This document shows positions 62,276 through 64,000 of a stretch of DNA of 64,000 bases, piece by piece. This DNA is from Geothrix sp. (GTDB lineage: Bacteria; Acidobacteriota; Holophagae; Holophagales; Holophagaceae). Under the pieces are notes generated by a model. The model was not told where the DNA came from. It saw only the letters and a list, made by a program, of their open reading frames with translations, and did no database searches. Position 1 is the first letter of the stretch. Each line of letters begins with the position of its first letter. The DNA is taken from assembly GCF_030219325.1 (NCBI RefSeq), contig NZ_CP126625.1, forward strand, positions 1,910,857 through 1,974,856, in the 5' to 3' direction. The position numbers and the translations under genes were made by a program.

Positions 62276-62965
62276 ATGCAAACGATAAAAGTCTTCATGG
62301 CCCTCCTGTTAGCCACTGGGACTTTGTCAGCGGAGAACGCTCCGAATCATCTAGAGCCACCGCCGCTGTTCTTTGCGAATGGCCTCTCTTCTGCAATCAA
62401 GGTGCTTCTTCCTGGGCGTTCCAGCGAACTATGGATGATTGGGGCTCCAGCATTCGGTCCTGACTACTCAATAAACATTGTTAATATTTCTATTGGTTAC
62501 GAAAGGCCAGTTTTTGAACTTAGGTACCACCAAGCAACCAAAAGTTATCTCCTTCCCGCACCTCCGCCACCTCCTCCTCCACCTGGTGCTGAGAGTGAAA
62601 CTGAACAATCAGAACCGGAATCACCCAAAGAAGTGGTAAGAACTGTTCCTCTGGAAACATCTTTCGTGAAGCCAATTTCAAAAATATGGCGCCGGGTTAT
62701 CAGACGCACAAGGTACGGCGCGGACCAACCAATGCATATGGGTCACGATGGTTGCCTGTTTATATTTGGCTCAGGCTGGTACACAGGGGCAACTTGGTCG
62801 CCATCCCGACAGATCCCTGGCAAATTGGTTGAGCTTTCTGATTTGTTGGTCGAATTGAGCAAATCCACCCACCATCCTGATACCACCCTCCAGTCAAAAA
62901 TCTTGGGTATCTGCAAAGAACTAGCCCACGCGTTAGATACGGAGCCTGCTCCCCGATGGCCCTAA
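62276..62965 (+). CDS. Cassette gene: secreted protein with polyproline linker
   Basis: 229 residues starting 8 bases after the core. Signal peptide MQTIKVFMALLLATGTLSAE. An N-terminal domain (about 25-95) is followed by a run of ten prolines broken once by Ala-Pro and an acidic stretch (about 97-120). The C-terminal domain (about 130-229) contains RRVIRRTRYGADQPMHMGHD and LFIFGSGWYTGATW. No family recognised. The cassette's first 12 bases are the complement of its attC start at 62955-62966. Confidence 0.65.
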   Translation: MQTIKVFMALLLATGTLSAENAPNHLEPPPLFFANGLSSAIKVLLPGRSSELWMIGAPAFGPDYSINIVNISIGYERPVFELRYHQATKSYLLPAPPPPPPPPGAESETEQSEPESPKEVVRTVPLETSFVKPISKIWRRVIRRTRYGADQPMHMGHDGCLFIFGSGWYTGATWSPSRQIPGKLVELSDLLVELSKSTHHPDTTLQSKILGICKELAHALDTEPAPRWP

Positions 62966-63083
62966 CCCCTCGCTCAAGTCGGACCCCGCCTGCATTGCCT
63001 TCCGCTCTCTCTCAGCATTTCGCTATCTCGGCTCCGCTCGCCGTCTCGGTGCAGGCGCGGCCGCTTAGCTTCATTCGTTGGGC
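62959..63083 (+). repeat. attC site H
   Basis: 125 bp from GCCCTAAC to GTTGGGC. The stem has GCTCAAGTCGGACCCCGCCT / AGGCGCGGCCGCTTAGC. The GTTGGGC core predicts that the next cassette, cut by the window end, has an attC beginning GCCCAAC. Confidence 0.9.
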
Positions 63084-63097
63084 GCCTGAAAGTAGAT

Positions 63098-64000
63098 ATG
63101 TTCACCCACCCAGATTTTGAAGTGATCCCTTTCGAAGAGGTCCCGCTGGATCGAGATGTGTTCTTGATGGGAGAACAATGGCTCAAGGATTACGAGTCCG
63201 CCATGATCTCCATGTTTGACGGAGGTGAATATCCGAATGTTGGATATATCGCATACGCGGCAGTGCGACGGGTCGGCGAGAGTGCCCTCGAGATTTCCTG
63301 GTACCCCAATATTCATGACAGATTTCATGAGGTCAGTGTTTTTCTCCCCCGTGATCAGGTTGTCGTTTCTGTCGAGTCATCACAATACGGAGAAAAGGTT
63401 CATATTTTTGTAAAAGATGAATGGCTTGATTCACTCTATTCAAGACCCTATTCACTATTTGCTTTGTTTGATGTGATCGGGGTAAAAAAAGCGATCAGGT
63501 CTGGTCAACTCTCAAATGAGCGTCTTGCCAACCTTCGTAACCGAATTGATGACTTAGCGAAGACTCACCCAGAAGTGGCATTCATAACTTATGCAGACAG
63601 TCTATTGATCAAAAGCCAGTGGAGAGCCGGCTTCTTCGAGAAAAAGGTAAAGTACCAATATGAGCCAGAGGCCTTGGTGCTCCTTTATCCAGAGATCGCA
63701 TCGATTTATGGTGAAGTATTAGGCATGCCCATCTACGGAGTATTCGTTCAAGGCCAGAATGAATACTTCGATTCATCCTTGCTTCACATTTCCTCATCAG
63801 GAAACCATGTTTGCCTGAATAGTCTCGGCCTTCCCTTTGCTCAGTTAATGGCTATCGATTCCGCCGTCCGGAATGCATTAAAATCAGGCTCTCATCCAAA
63901 ATGCGAACTCTACCTTGAAGAACACTTCTATCACTCAATTCGATTCCGCCATGAATTTGATAAAACAGGCCAGCCAACCGCCTTATACGAATCCCCGCTC
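63098..64000 (+). CDS. Cassette gene, 3' end outside window: large protein of unknown function
   Basis: At least 301 codons, open to the window end, starting 14 bases after the GTTGGGC core (ATG 63098). It is visibly AT-richer than the chromosome and uses codons rare upstream (AAA, TTA, ATA). No signal peptide or membrane helix. The middle has LFALFDVIGVKKAIRSGQL and about 60 residues later FITYADSLLIKSQW. A D-x-x-G near one strand and Y-A-D-S on a second recalls the metal-binding layout of class III nucleotide-cyclase-like domains, but this is only a weak resemblance. Function unassigned. Confidence 0.7.
   Translation, partial: MFTHPDFEVIPFEEVPLDRDVFLMGEQWLKDYESAMISMFDGGEYPNVGYIAYAAVRRVGESALEISWYPNIHDRFHEVSVFLPRDQVVVSVESSQYGEKVHIFVKDEWLDSLYSRPYSLFALFDVIGVKKAIRSGQLSNERLANLRNRIDDLAKTHPEVAFITYADSLLIKSQWRAGFFEKKVKYQYEPEALVLLYPEIASIYGEVLGMPIYGVFVQGQNEYFDSSLLHISSSGNHVCLNSLGLPFAQLMAIDSAVRNALKSGSHPKCELYLEEHFYHSIRFRHEFDKTGQPTALYESPL

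Larger units (their letters stand above)
59231..64000 (+). mobile_element. Integron-type gene cassette array (continues past window end)
   Basis: From the GTTAGGC at 59231, a series of cassettes follows, each with a gene or short non-coding DNA and an attC site. Eight full attC sites were found, of 124-128 bp. All cassette genes read on the plus strand, are short, start within about 30 bases of the preceding GTTAGGC or GTTAGGGC, and are visibly less GC-rich than the upstream chromosome. The first bases of several cassettes are complementary to the R'' end of their own attC (10 bp in the first, 12 bp in the cassette at 62262), as expected if each once existed as a circle. No integrase gene is visible. 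Confidence 0.9.

Overview
The window is strongly GC-rich, densely packed bacterial chromosome that changes character in its last 5 kb. The gene set suggests a member of the Acidobacteriota, most likely the Holophaga/Geothrix group. It includes a PilT with an extra N-terminal domain, several Hanks-type Ser/Thr kinases (one with PEGA-like repeats), an Hfq-like protein with an N-terminal extension, a SpoVG homologue, a type IV pilus ATPase and an Mla-type lipid transporter. This placement is inferred from gene content and not proven.

Layout. 1-435: end of a small membrane protein gene and two minus-strand tRNAs (Cys, Gly). 435-3270: Fur-family regulator diverging from a sensor histidine kinase, then an Hfq-like gene. 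3295-11424: tightly coupled plus-strand genes (pdxA, class IV aminotransferase, glmU; then MlaE/F/D-like transporter, DUF116 protein, UbiA prenyltransferase). 11499-13556: PBP7-like peptidase, laccase-domain protein, spoVG, tRNA-Gln. 13655-22757: Ser/Thr kinase, glycosyltransferase, FlhB-like protein, PHP phosphoesterase, response regulator, truA, HD protein, CapA-like lipoprotein, radical SAM protein, thioesterase. 22846-31487: sucCD, PilT-like ATPase, polyprenyl synthase, YajQ, an outer-membrane protein, a NUDIX-rhodanese-uridine kinase cluster and a lipoprotein. 31587-39733: tdh and kbl (threonine to glycine pathway) on the minus strand, separated by a plus-strand block holding asnB, a PilZ protein, a rhodanese and a MauE-like membrane protein; then a lipoprotein and an MFS transporter. 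39950-54034: P-loop protein, dnaG, rpoD, MFS exporter, kinase-TamB-MoaD run, dnaX. 54142-58527: gltB.

Two things stand out. First, asnB is preceded by an apparent amino-acid attenuator: a 28-codon leader ORF with three Asn codons in five, a small hairpin, and a terminator stem whose 5' arm can pair either with its own 3' arm or with an upstream copy of it. Second, from 59231 to the window end lies an integron-type gene-cassette array. It has eight attC sites (about 124-128 bp) with GCCTAAC/GTTAGGC ends, conserved inner stems and extrahelical bases. They separate small, mostly unrecognised, less GC-rich genes, all on the plus strand. No integrase gene is visible, so this is either an integrase-less attC cluster or the integrase lies beyond the window. 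A C-rich, gene-free stretch with degenerate repeats (58528-59230) separates the array from gltB.

Three intergenic regions (39745-39878, 41055-41128, 51951-52390) hold unusual inverted repeats built from short reiterated words. No CRISPR array, rRNA operon, prophage or insertion sequence was seen.
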